Position numbers and translations under genes: made by a program. A stretch of 64,000 bases of DNA, from the NCBI RefSeq assembly GCF_947179165.1, contig NC_077246.1, forward strand, positions 71,954,421-72,018,420, in the 5' to 3' direction. This document shows, piece by piece, positions 1-11,852 of this stretch. The notes beneath the pieces were generated by a model. It ran no database searches and was not told where the DNA came from. It worked only from the letters and a program-made list of their open reading frames with translations. This DNA is from Solanum dulcamara. Lineage: Eukaryota; Streptophyta; Magnoliopsida; Solanales; Solanaceae. How positions within the stretch are numbered: the stretch's first letter is position 1; the number at the start of each line of letters is the position of its first letter.

Positions 1-1994
1 TATATAGTTATGGAATCAAAAGATCAGTAGTTTTAAGCTGTGAAAATAATTACCTCGCTTATATAAATGTGGATTATTATAAAAACGGCATATAATAGAC
101 TTTTGTAATTCAACGCATATCAGAAGTTTAATTTTAATGTACCTAATCCATTAAGGCTTAACTGTCTAGTTGCAAACTTGCAATACGTAGTGATAAGTTG
201 GACCTTTGATTAAAATTTTCAAGTAGAGAAATTTGATTTTATAATCCTTTGTAAACTTATTTTTAGTTTTATGTCCTTATTCTAATGTAGTCTTATTTTT
301 ACTATCGATTTTTTTTTATTCAATTTGTAAATAAACATAATAGATTATTTCCTCGTACTTTTACACTGTTGGCTCTCATAATCTTTTGGGGAGTGAAATT
401 AGATAGTATTGATTTATAATCATGCATAAGTAGTTAACTTTTTCCACGTGAAATAAAATAATAATTCCTATGAATATAAGACCAAATTTATGTAATTCGA
501 AAAAGAAAAAAAAACACAGCTGGATGGTCACTTTTAGTGTTGGTTAATTAGAGAACATCATATTTTAGCTTTATCCAACAGTCAAAGTCAAATGTTTCCA
601 AAAAATAATAATGCAATTTATTTTCAACGTAAAAAGATTGAAACTTGAAAATTGTAAAGCTCTAACTTTAGATATAGACTTTTAGTTAATAATGGGAAAA
701 AGAATAGAACAAAAAGGAGGAATAATTTGTCAACTAAACTAAAAAGAAACAATTTATTTATTTTTTGCAATTTAAGAATTATGAAATATTTACATGCGCC
801 ATAAGATCATTTATAAGGTAATAACATGTAAATCTCTGCTATAAACATTAATTAATAACCTGATAAAATTATTTTTTTATAGTATGTCAAAGTATACTGA
901 TGGTGCAAATAATCTTAATAGCATTATTGTCAGTGCATAAAACTTATATTCCATTAAAATTATAAATGATTTACATTATTTATACGGACAATGTAATGAT
1001 TTTTTACACCATCAATGTAATTTTAAAATGTTTTGTCAAGTTATTTATCATTTATTAATTCTAGGTTACGAATAAGTGTTAGTATTAAATAAAATTACAT
1101 GTTATTACCTTTTAATTTATCTGCGTGTATATATTTTTATACCATCCATGCATAAAATTAAACTCAATTTTCGAAAACTCTGTAAATTACTTTATTATTA
1201 TGAATAAATAGAATCACGAGTAATATACACAAGCTATTTTAATTGAAGGGAAATGGATAAGCAAAAATGAGAGATATGAAATGAAAGCTTCTATGATTTC
1301 GAACAATATTTGTTATTGAAATCCGACTAAATCCACATTTATATTAGGAAGTTCCATATTTAGTAGTATAGTACTTCCCAACAAAAACAATATTATATAT
1401 GAAACTTAAATCCGAGACCTTTTTAGTGTGAAAAAGAAGTAATTATATGGTGTATACAAAAGGAATAATTTCACACGTTTAAAAAACTTGAGAAAATGAA
1501 AGGTGTAAACAAAGACAAAACAAAGAAAATGGAAAGTCTAAGAAATGGAATTGCTTTTTTTTAATAAAAAAGAACTTAATCAGAAGTCAAACATGTTGAA
1601 TTTATGGTTATTTTCAATTTTTAATGAATATGAACACTAACATAATCACGTTATTCACGTATAAACTTACTTTAGGGGTATACGCAAGTCGATTTCGTTC
1701 AATTTGTTTTGCTCAGATTTCAATAATATCGAGAGGAGAGGAGCATGTCAAATCCTCCAAAAGTAGAGTACTTTTGAAAAAATCCAAGACAATGTGACAA
1801 CATTTTTGAAAACTCTAATGTAATCTCAGCAAACTTTAAGTGAATTTCATTCAACCACTTGACTTTCACCAGAGAAATGCAAATTGTTCTATTGTCTAAA
1901 TTAATAAGAAAAAATTGAACAGTTTGAAATACATTGATTAAGATTAAAATTGCTTACATTAATGCAATCTCCAACAGCTACATTTCGATCGAGT
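1..1994. other. Intergenic, 3' side of the PAS2-type gene
   Basis: Very AT-rich sequence with no open frame resembling a protein and no splice-supported exon on either strand. The only structure I recognise is the inverted-repeat element at about 815-1111. The last few hundred bases before 1995 should include the 3' untranslated region of the dehydratase gene, which is transcribed leftward. I see no clear polyadenylation signal that I would commit to. Confidence 0.6.
815..1111. repeat. MITE-like inverted-repeat element
   Basis: The left end AAGGTAATAACATGTAA (815-831) is matched perfectly in inverted orientation at 1095-1111, giving a 17-bp terminal inverted repeat on an element of about 297 bp with no coding capacity. 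The interior carries the 'gatggtgtaaa' motif, which recurs near 37700. The target-site duplication is not clear, so I cannot assign the superfamily; a Harbinger-type TTA duplication is possible but unproven. Confidence 0.55.
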
Positions 1995-4900
1995 CTACTC
2001 CTTTTTCGATTTGGAGAGAGCTTTCTTTCTCTGTCCGAGCATGTAACCATACATGTGAGGACTGCCTGCAATTCCGAATATAGCAAACTAATCAAAATCT
2101 AAAATGGAAAAAATCGTCATGACATATATCATTTTTGGATTTTTTCGCGAGGAAAGGTATAATACAATGTTGAACTAAAAGAGCGTATGTTTGAGGATAC
2201 TAGCCTGGGACATAGATACCGAGGGCCACAAGTCCTGCATAGTAGTAATCGAAAGAGAAGTTCCATTTGTTTGGCATTCTAAGAGAATACTTATCCGATC
2301 CCTAGAAAAAGTAGTTTGGTTAGAAGATGCTCCATGCATATAAACAGAACGATCAGAGCTCGTGGCAAGGAGCAAAATTCCAATTACAAGAGCCGAATAA
2401 ACATGGTATATATAGTTGCAGGAACTTATGCACAGGTGTCTCCGAAAGGCCAAGATAAAAACTATAGAGTAAATCATTTCTAATGTCAAGACAGGAGGGG
2501 AAGCCAGGAAAGGGAGCAACTGGAAGGCTATGGATACAACGTGTTGCTACTACACAAATAATCATTCCGTACAACATGAGTCGAAAGAGAGACATGTTTC
2601 ATTACCTTGAGGTAAGGCAGAGCGCTATATATCAAACCAACTTCACTTGTGATGCCACTAGGATACAGAACCAAGAAGGTACTGTACCTGCAAGAAGAAA
2701 ATCGATACCCAAACTTCAGCTTTGAGGTGCAAATCAAACTAAATTGTACCTGCCAGAAAAGGTATTTGCCACTACTAGAGAAGGAAAAATGGGCACGAAT
2801 CTGATGGGTTGTCCATTCATATACAAGGTTTGCATCTTAATCCCATATGATGCACTTGTGAAAATTTTCTTACCCATTTCTTTTCACTTATTTTATATTC
2901 TGTTCCATTGTCGATCATCTATAATGGCGTCATTTTTTCCTCTATATAGAAGACCATAACGATTAAGATAGCATTTGATAATCCCATATATGATGCACTT
3001 GCAAAAAATTTGCTGCTCAAATGAATTGATAAGTCTCTTTTGTGTGGTTAGTTGATAAGAAAATAGGTGGTTCATTTTTAAATGGGTCAAAATTAGGTTG
3101 ATGGGTTTGTTAATACCAGATTACCAAATACCTCCACTCCATTTATAGGGGAAAACTCATTTATGAGGCTCACAAAGTTAAAAGGGTCATACCTTAGCCA
3201 CAAGAGCCAAGAAGGTGCAGAACCAAATGCCTCCTTTGTCCCAAAAAATGAATATCGAATGATCTGAAGTTTGACCAGACAGAATATACCAATAATCAAC
3301 ATGTTGCTTAACCATGAATTGACAGGAACTATCAACACATTATTTAGATATGAGTATGAGCAGTTAAACAGTCATGAAATGACGTCTAATGTGCTCTCAC
3401 AAACTTAATGAGAGCATCAGGGAACATAAGTCTGAATTACAAGATTCTCTGTTAAGTGTTAACTACATGGAGTAAGGATAACTGGGGGGAATCTTTGTTG
3501 CATTACGATAATTAAGTGGACCATTAGAAAAAAACAAATCCATCAAGCAAACCACTACCTTTTGTCGACTGATATCCCCTGGTGTAGAGTATTTCTGAAT
3601 AATTGTGTTAGAATTATGCTTTTAAACTGCAGTTTTTGAATAAATCCAAGTTAATAGTTGGTTAGCTAGTTTTTTCTATTTATTAGTAATTAGTTTATTA
3701 AGATATTTTGCAAATATATTCTAGGCTAGTTTACCATTATTTTTTTACTATTTTTCTTCGTATAAATGTAGAGTCCAAGAAAACAAAATAAAATAATTCT
3801 ATTTAGCCTCATTGCAGTATTTTTCTCTCAAAGACTTTCTCTGTTATTTTCTTAATTTCTTTATTGAAAAACCAACAAATTGAACATCATCCAATTTCAC
3901 AATGCACAAGGATGCTTTAGTGGAAGTTTTTCATTTCAAAACATAAATGTTGGCCCTTTCCAATAGAGAAAGGAAAAGCAAAAGACAAGGATAGCTAAGC
4001 TAGCTTATTTGTAAAAAGAACTGTCTAATTTTGTAATATCATTGCGTACTAAATATATTTAGCTTCCCCCACAAAACACTCTACAACTTTTGAAACTAAG
4101 AAGAGAACTCTGGTGAGAGGAATTCAGAAAATTTTCCCGTCCAGATACCTCTCTATCCTCTTCTCTGTTCTCTTCCCATTTCTCCTATCTCTCTTAAAAA
4201 GAACTCTTGTTTGTCACTCCAATTGAAGAGACTGACTCTTTATCCCCATAGGTCTCTCGTTGAGAACAAATAGGACTTGCTTATAAATAGTAATGTCTTT
4301 TGACAGGATCCTCAGGAAGGATGATTGGGATGGTTAAATCCTACTCATCTCCCACCCTCCCTTCCCCTCCAACCTTGAATCTGTTGCCTCAAATAGGCAC
4401 ATTTGAGTGTGGGTCTCATGGGAACCAACTCAGCCTCAGGTCTTTGCAGCTTCACTGATCTCCACAACATATACGGAAGATAAAGGCTAATATCTATATG
4501 TTGTGTCGGTTGGAAGGTTAGTAGGCAGTAGAGCGTTGTCTTGCTTATCTTTCCTTAGTAGTTGTAGTATTTCTTTGTAGTTTCTTGTCCTTTGATTTCT
4601 GTTAGTATCTACTATCTCTTGTACTTTGATTATCGCACTATTTTGTTGTAGTTATGCCTTTTTTCTAGAATGTTTTGTCATGCTTTCCTTAGTATATGAT
4701 TTTTCTTGAGTTGAGAATCTATTGAAAAACAGTCTCTCTATCTCCATGAGGTAGGAGTAAGGTTTGAGTACACTCTATCCTCTCCAGACTTGTAATGACC
4801 CTGAAAGTCATTTTTGAAATTTTTCGTAAGAAGACTATTTTACCCCTCCCTGTAGTTTCTCCGAGTCATATCTGATTGATATCTGATGTTGATTCCGTAG

Positions 4901-7900
4901 TTTTCTTGAAAAGTTGAGATTTTTGGTAAAGTTTGAGTTTTAGAGGTTTAGATGACTCAAAAGTGGTATTTGAGGTCATTCGGAGTTGCGAGTATCGGAA
5001 CAAAATTGCGTCGATTCCATCAGTTTCGGAACGTTGAAATTTATCTAGGAGAGTTGACAGAATCACATTTGGGGTCATATCGAGGATTTGAGGGGTTGGG
5101 TTGGAAATAGTTGAGGTTTTGGCCATAGGTTTGACTTAGGTCAACATTTGAGGATCGGATGCTCGGAATTAAATTCCGACGACTCCATTGGATTCGGAGG
5201 CCTAGGGAGAGTTCTTGTGTAATTTTCGGAAGCTCCGAGGGCGTTTGGTCTTTTGAGGCATAATGTTAGTCTAGTTGCGACTTTTGGTTTCTGGGTCACG
5301 GAGGCCTTGAAATCGAATTCTCATGTTCCCTTTAGTCCGGAATGTCGAGTTTAGTGGGGATGCATATATGGTTTGTGTAAACGGGATCCCGAACGAATTC
5401 CGAGGGTCATTTGAAAACTTGGAGACTTAAGTAACATTGCTGTCATCTGGTGCCTGAGAGTTCTCCACGTTCGCGGAGGCTTGTCCGTGTTCGCGGAAGA
5501 ATAGTTGTCCCTCCTCTGCGTTCGCAGAGCTTATGCCGCGTTCGCGGAGGGACATCTGGTTAGCCTCCACGTTCGCGGAGAGCAAATGACCCCTGAACAG
5601 TGACAAAGTCGGGGTCTAGCCTATTTTCACCATTTTTGGTGATTTTGGAGCTTGGGGAGGCGATTTTCAGAGGAGATTTCGTGGGAAAACTTTGGGGTAA
5701 GTGATTTTAACCTCCAATCTTGATTACCCATTGATTATTTGAGAGTTTTAGCATGAAATTGAGGTTTTTAAATTAGAGAGGTTGGGATTTTCAAGAACTT
5801 GAATTAGTTTCAATGTTTTGATGATTGTGAGCTTTTTTAAGTCCAAATCATCTTTCGTTTTCACTAGTAAACTCCAAATACCTTGAGGATGTTGTTTATG
5901 TAAAAATTTCTGAAATTTTCTGCTCATTTCGGAATAGGGTTTTTTGGGCATTTCGGGTCAATTTCGGTCCGGTTTCCAAAAATATGATATGGATATTGTT
6001 GGTTCCGTATTTTGATTGGGCACTTGAATTTGTATAGATTGTGGTGAATTGGAGTGCATTCGGAAGGGGAAAGCTCACGTGGAGTGACCGATCGAGTATT
6101 GGCTAAGACAAGTGGACTCTTAAAACTTTGTGAATCTCTTAGAATTCCCGAATATCCCGTTGTACATGTATTGGGGCTAATGGGGATGAGGTTACGGGTT
6201 TAATTGTGATACGAATTAATCTAAAAATGAATCGATGGGGTTAATAAAAGATTGTGTGTGATATTGTTGAGTATTGAAACTTACATGCCGTAATTTAGAT
6301 ATCTATGTGTATTTGATGAAATACTTGATAGTCTAATTGTGATTGCGGTTTGCGTGAATTGATTATTCCTCATTACTTGTGTGAGCATGTTGTTGCATTG
6401 GTTCTGAAACACTGTGATTAGAGGTATATGATTGTGAGACCGAAGTCATTTCCGGTCAGAGATATGATATGGCCAAGGTCATTTTCGGCAAGAGATTGAT
6501 AGGATGAGGTCATTTCCGGTGAGATTATATTGCCGAAGTCATTTTCGACGAGAGATTGATATGCCGAGGTCATTTCCGACGAGATTACATTGCCGAGACC
6601 ATTTTCGGCGAGAGCATATGGCCGAGGTCATTTCCTGCGAGGTTGTGGGACCGAGATCATTTCTTGTCAGAGTTTATCATGCCGAGGTTTTTGCCGGCAA
6701 TTGCACACATGCATGATCATTGAGTGTGCATATACATATTCTGCATATCTGTGTTGACAGTTTGATGCTTGTTTGTGACTTGTGAGTACTTGTACGATAC
6801 ATCTTGTGATATTGAGTTGTGATCTGTATCTTATTGAACTGTATAGTATGAACTATTAGGTTAGGCTGATTTCTGTGCAAGTTGTAGTCTGGAGGTTCAG
6901 TTGGATTGGAAACGGAGTTCGTGTATTCTTTTAGATTTACTTAGTTTTTCTAGTTAGCTTGCTGGGTACCGCGTTGTTTGGTACTCACCCTTGCTTCTAC
7001 ACTTGTGTAGGTTCCAAGCCTGGATTTTGATCACTGTCCCTTTTCTTGATCATTCGAGGTTTCTAGGGGTTGAGAGAGGTAGCCATTGATATCCAGCCAA
7101 CTCTCGTACTTCCTGTATTTTTATGCTTTACTCTAATTGAGAGTTGAAGACATATTGAGACTTGTACTTTCATTTCAGTATTACTTTCTTTAGCGGCTTG
7201 TACATGTGACAATCAATCTTTGGGGGAATTTTAAGTTGAAAGACTTCCGCTTTTGTTTATTATTTACCTATTTCGACTATTTCCACTTTATTTATCGAAA
7301 TGTTGGGTTTTAGGCTGACTTGTCTGTTGGAAAAGGACAGGTGCCATCACACCCGAAATCGGGTTGTGACAAGACCCCACTGGTGGGATTACACTATGCA
7401 TGTTGTTGTTGTTGTGCCGGTTGGAACATAACACCGAATCAAAATGAAAGCAGAAAAAGCAATCTCAATTTTGCTTTCGGCACTCATTGCTCATTGGTTG
7501 TCTAGTACAGCGTAAAGCATTACTCATGATTGTTAGACTAAGATATTCCAAGTAAAAAGAACCAAGCTATGGACTAAGATTGAGGATATTTTATCGATCT
7601 TATAATCAAATCTTCCTAGAGATCGATAGAAATAAATGGATATGATGTGTTAAAAGAAAAAGCATATGAGGTGTGAATGATCTGTATCTTTTCATTTGTC
7701 TACCCAATGAAACTCGTTGTGTTCGCTGTCACTTCCAAACTAAGAAGTACATCCATCAAAATCAATTGAGTGCCAAATCATTGGGAATCAATCTTAATCT
7801 AAAACTATATAAAACTAGAAAAGAATGTGGGGAAAATATTAATGCTAATGGCTAGTTTGGAAAAGAGGTGTTGCTCGGCTATGCATATTATGGCATTCTG

Positions 7901-9668
7901 ACATATAAAGAAGAAACAGAATAAATCTTTATTCAAAAAGAAAAGATTAAACAGAGTCAAGGCACAGTTAACAATGTTTGCTTCGCCTATATTCAGACGT
8001 ATCTTTGATCTGTTTTAATTGTTGTGATAATCACTACAACAAGGTGTGGTGGAAAACAACTACTCTACACTTGCAATCTATGTTGCGGACTAGTCAAAAA
8101 TGTCAACGGATGTGTGTCGGATACTCCAAAAGAAGTGCATTTTGGAGAATCCGACACAAGTGCGGCAACAGTTTTTGGAGAGTCCGAGCAACATAACTTG
8201 CAATTACTTGGTACCAGCATAAGCCTCAGATTTTTACTCAGTTGTTTCGTGTTCTTTTTTCTTATTCTTCTACCAAGTATAGTAAATAAAGTCTAGAAGA
8301 GAGCACATGTGGCAAGAGAACTTTTTTAAAAAAATTAATAAATCGACAATCTGACCATTGCAGTTATTGTCAGGCGACTTGTAAACTCAAATTACTATAT
8401 ATAGACATCTTTAACATAAACAAAAGTTGAAGCTTATGAATAAGCAAGGCTCACCTCTGTTATAGACCAGCTAATCACTAGAGAACTAACAAGAATATGA
8501 GACCGAAGCTGCATCAGTAAATGAATTCGTTAGTTAAAGTACTTTTATATTGTATGTAGAAATTCAAGGAAATTAATTAAGCTAACCTCAGGGAAACTCC
8601 ATAGAATACCCCAGGTTACATATAATCTTGAACTTATCTGTGGAAGAGTTGCTGATACTGGCGATCTTACCAAACCTAGTTAAGGTTGACGGAAAAAACA
8701 AAAGGTTATTACAATAGTTTTAAAACTTCTCCCTGAGCTTATTCAGGCTTGGAATCTAGTAAACTTACCCACTAAACCATGAAGTATCTGTTCCGTGATT
8801 CATGTGGAAAAGAAAATTAACATGTTAGCATCTAATGATAATAACGCCATGCAATAAAAAATACTAAGCCCACAGTTCTGCAGCAACAATTATTTACCCA
8901 AAATTTGATTAAGAAAATCCATAAGCATATAATAAAAGAATGGAGACGGCACAAACAACCAGCTACATGTCGGTTACGGCTACACAGGGCAAGTTACATG
9001 TGAGTTTCAACTAGGACTTTTATCCGGCAACAGTAGCAACACTTAGAACTATCTAAAAAATGACAATACACATTATTCATTAGATTTAAGTAACTACTCC
9101 CTCCGTTTCAATTTTCCACCAAAGGGGGTTCAGCCCTACCTGGCTCCGCCCCTTACATAACCATGGTGGGAGTTACCTCTAAAATGGCGGCAGTTTGAGC
9201 TAAAAGCAGAGGCTTCTCTACAGCATCATAGACATGTTCATGCCCTGATTCTTTCAGAGTTTTCACAGCAAGATAAAAAACTTGAAACCTGAAATTTCCA
9301 ATTAAAGATCTCAAATCTACAGTTAACTAAAAATGAAAAAAATAATAATAAGCAAATCAATCAATCATGTTCAATCCAAAAAAAGTCCATATCTCCCAGG
9401 TGTCTGAACCCCGTATTTTCAACGCAGAACATAAATTTATGTATAAAAACTCATTAAATAGCGAAAAATAAAATGGGTTCAAGAACCTTAAATAGTGAAT
9501 CCATAAATTTTAAATCTTGAATCCGCATCCGAGTAGAGAAAAAATTACAGATACAGGAAGATAGAAGAAAAAACAAAAGGTGGGTATTGAAGCTTACCAT
9601 CCAAAAAAGACAATCCAATTGTAAAGTGTGAGGTAAATGCGTCTAAGAACTGACAAAACTCCAGCCAT
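1995..9668 (-). CDS. PAS2: 3-hydroxyacyl-CoA dehydratase (PASTICCINO2/PTPLA family)
   Basis: This is the third enzyme of the ER very-long-chain fatty acid elongase, removing water from 3-hydroxyacyl-CoA. Coding exons in transcript order: 9598-9668, 9177-9288, 8769-8787, 8587-8675, 8455-8508, 3193-3263, 2606-2687, 2205-2301, 1995-2065. They join in frame to 221 residues, the same length as Arabidopsis PAS2 as I recall it. It starts MAGVLSVLRR and ends KSKKE, a KxKxx-type ER retrieval signal. The catalytic pair appears as Tyr147 and Glu154 in LYPSGITSE, matching the Tyr/Glu pair of yeast Phs1 and mammalian HACD. The protein is hydrophobic, with about six membrane spans. Oddities: the 19-nt third exon; a GC donor after exon 8 (GT alternatives give a stop); and a 5.2 kb fifth intron filled with nested transposons. 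The family assignment is nearly certain and the splice model is strong. Confidence 0.95.
4440..7415 (+). mobile_element. TTG-tailed retroelement 3' end, split by an LTR
   Basis: The stretch 4440-4790 carries the familiar Solanaceae 3' region ('gaggtaggagtaaggttt...tacactctatcctctccagac'). It resumes at 7372 with 'agaccccac...ggattacac' and ends in a (TTG)n tail near 7415. Removing 4791-7371 restores a continuous element, so the LTR inserted into it. Related copies lie in opposite orientation at about 21725-21965 and 62925-63235. I regard it as a non-LTR retroelement tail (SINE or LINE 3' end); the exact family is not determined. Confidence 0.75.
4791..7371. mobile_element. Solo LTR, about 2.6 kb, nested in a retroelement
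   Basis: It starts TGTAATGACC and ends GTTGTGACA, the TG...CA ends expected of an LTR. It is flanked by AGACT on the left and AGACC on the right, a 5-bp target duplication with one substitution. The flanking host element reads through at exactly this point. No gag, protease, reverse transcriptase or integrase frame is present, so this is one LTR left by recombination. Inside are two short tandem tracts: GC-rich 'gttcgcggag' units near 5468-5580, and about nine units of roughly 33 bp ('ccgaggtcatttccg') at 6436-6704. LTR length and composition suggest a Ty3/gypsy-type parent, but that is inference. It sits in intron 5 of the dehydratase gene. Confidence 0.8.
8078..8196. mobile_element. hAT-type MITE, 119 bp
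   Basis: A foldback element beginning CTATGTTGC and ending GCAACATAA, with the inner arms (around 'ggatactcc' and 'ggagaatcc') also inverted. It is flanked by a perfect 8-bp duplication CTTGCAAT (8070-8077 and 8197-8204), typical of hAT transposition. A second copy of identical length occurs at 12408-12526. It lies in intron 5 of the dehydratase gene and has no coding capacity. Confidence 0.85.
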
Positions 9669-9876
9669 TGAAACACTCCAAAAAGCTTAAAACTTTGGAA
9701 AAAAAATACAAAAAACCCAATTGGGTATTTGAAGAAAGAAGGTTATTTATGAGAAATTAATCAGTGTTGGTGAGCAGATGAACTACTGAATCTGCTTCTC
9801 AACTGTCAACGCTTAGCTGACAAATTTTCATTCAAAATCTTGGCAGCTCCATTAATGTTTGAGAGAGGAGACTAAA

Positions 9877-9886
9877 ACGACGTCGT
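9877..9886. promoter_or_regulatory. ACGACGTCGT palindrome upstream of the PAS2-type gene
   Basis: A perfect 10-bp palindrome with a GACGTC core, about 210 bp upstream of the dehydratase ATG. ACGT-core C-box-like elements are bound by plant bZIP proteins, and AAACGACGTCG-like motifs are, from memory, frequent in promoters of broadly expressed plant genes. Its use here is inference from motif and position only. Confidence 0.4.
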
Positions 9887-11718
9887 AGTAGAGTGATGGT
9901 GAAAGATTCTCATATTTAACCACGTGTCAATATGTTATGAATGTTAGGTAGATAAACATAACTAAGGTCACACTTTATAAGCCCGGGCTCGACCCCTACA
10001 TGGGACCGAACTTAGAACTGATCTCAAATTTTTGATTTGAAATTCGATTTCCGACTTCACATTTCATCCACCGATTTAAAATTTGACTCTCGATTTCGAA
10101 TCGTGACATATTTCTTGATTTTGAGTGTTAGTATCTAGGCTAAGGATCAGATTAGGTTTTAATGAACTAGATTTTGACTTATAGTAAAATGCAAATAAAT
10201 AGTATTGTGGAGTATTTCTTGCAAATCAGTTAGCATATTACTGGAGTTCGATTTGGATATTGAATTCTAAAGAAGAGTATGATTTACTCATGAAAATATA
10301 CATAAATTTATATGGATCAATCCGTTTTTTCCCCAATTCATTGTGTTACGCAGTTCATTTTTATTCATATGAAATATAAGCGGGCCAAATTATTATTTAT
10401 TTTTTGTTGATCCATTTTTAAAGTGTCATTAGTCACTGTTAAATACGATGTTTAAAAAAAAATTAAAATTATTTTTTTTAAACACATATTATAAATAGTA
10501 ATGTAATTGTAAAATATGTCATTAAATATAAATTTAGGTTGTGTCAAAATATAGGACAAAAACATTTTCTTTAGTGACTAAAAGAGAAAATGTGTCATGG
10601 ATAGTAGTACTTTACTCTTTTATACTCCTATCCCAATTTACACAAAATTTTAAGAAGTAAATTGACATTCAATAATCTTGAATTTTTGACATATATTTGC
10701 CTTCGTAGAAAAGGAATTACTTGCTAAACTTATAGTTTTGCTCATAGGACTTACGGCGTCAAACATTCAAGACTACTCACCTCCAAGACTTGTTAATTAC
10801 TGATTGTTTAAGAAAAAAGGTATAACGTTCAAAACTTATAATTTAATGCAAGTCATCAATAAATATGTAACTATAAATTATCTTATTAAAAGTCAAAAAA
10901 TATCTAAATAAAGAAGTATGCATTTTGGAACAAACTAAAAAAAATAACCCATAAATTTGGACGAATATGTTGTAAAGTTTACTTGTACATTTATATCAAA
11001 TTAATAAATATAAATATACATAATTATCATTTAAATATAATTAATCAGTATATATTTTATTTTATTAAATTATTTAATTATAAATATAAGATACGAAAAA
11101 AATATTTATCATCGAATTTTCACACTTAAAAGAAAATGATTGTCATAATTTAAAAAAAATACAGTTGAGATGGTCCATAATTTAAAGAGAGTATAGGTGG
11201 CCTAATTAATAGAGAGGTAACAAAATGCCACATCTTTCTTATTCAATTTTGTTTGTCCCCCCTAAAGGTAGATATAAAACTAGACCAACCTTAATTTAAC
11301 CTATAAACTCAAAAAGACTGATATTATAATTTCCTTTTTTCCCCAAAAAAAAATTACAACAAAAGATTTAACAAATCTTACTATAATCGAAAAATAAATC
11401 AACTTTGTCGAAATTTTATATAAAGTTATAATTAAGTATAAGAATAATTTAATGACTTTCTGCAATATTAGATAATGTTGATCGACTTTTTCGTTAAAAA
11501 AAATAGTTTGATTACTTCAGTGTAATAAAATAAAAGTTGAATTTAATTCACGTTCATGTAATTTTATTTGCTATGGCTATGACTTATTTTGTAGCTAAAT
11601 TAGCTCCCAACCATAAACCAAAAAATTAATTCTTCTTTAATCTCCTAACTAACAAGAAATCTTGAGCTTTTTCTTAATTCTTCTCTTTTTAGTTTTCTTG
11701 TGCTTTTCTCTCATGTGT

Positions 11719-11801
11719 TGAAACTCTTCCTCTTTCCTAATATGTTTTTGTTCTTTTGAGAAAAAAATTAAAAAAGAGGAAGAGTTTCATCAATCATGTG
11801 A
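11719..11801 (+). promoter_or_regulatory. NET2 leader: 17-bp inverted repeat and minimal uORFs
   Basis: TGAAACTCTTCCTCTTT at 11719-11735 is perfectly complementary to 11773-11789, separated by 37 nt, so the leader can fold into a strong hairpin. The loop contains a five-codon uORF (ATG at 11742). ATG TGT TGA sits at the foot of the hairpin (11713). After it, at 11796-11801, ATG is followed directly by TGA, a start-stop element 51 nt before the main ATG. Whether all this is in the transcript depends on the transcription start, which I cannot place. Confidence 0.5.
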
Positions 11802-11852
11802 ATTGTTTGAAAAAGAAAGAGAAGAAGAAGAAAAAGATCAAGAATTGACAAT

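Larger units (their letters stand above)
9669..11852. other. Divergent promoter region between PAS2-type and NET2-type genes
   Basis: The two genes are transcribed away from each other, so this 2.2 kb should hold both promoters and leaders. The first 200 bp next to the dehydratase start is less AT-rich and contains the palindrome at 9877-9886. The middle (about 10600-11560) is AT-rich and contains degenerate 'cccaatttacacaaaat'-type MITE sequence without a clear second end. I see no open frame that looks like a protein. Confidence 0.55.

Noticed and set aside
6504..6716. Arg/His-rich frame in the LTR
   Set aside because: It is a translation of the 33-bp LTR tandem units, not a gene.
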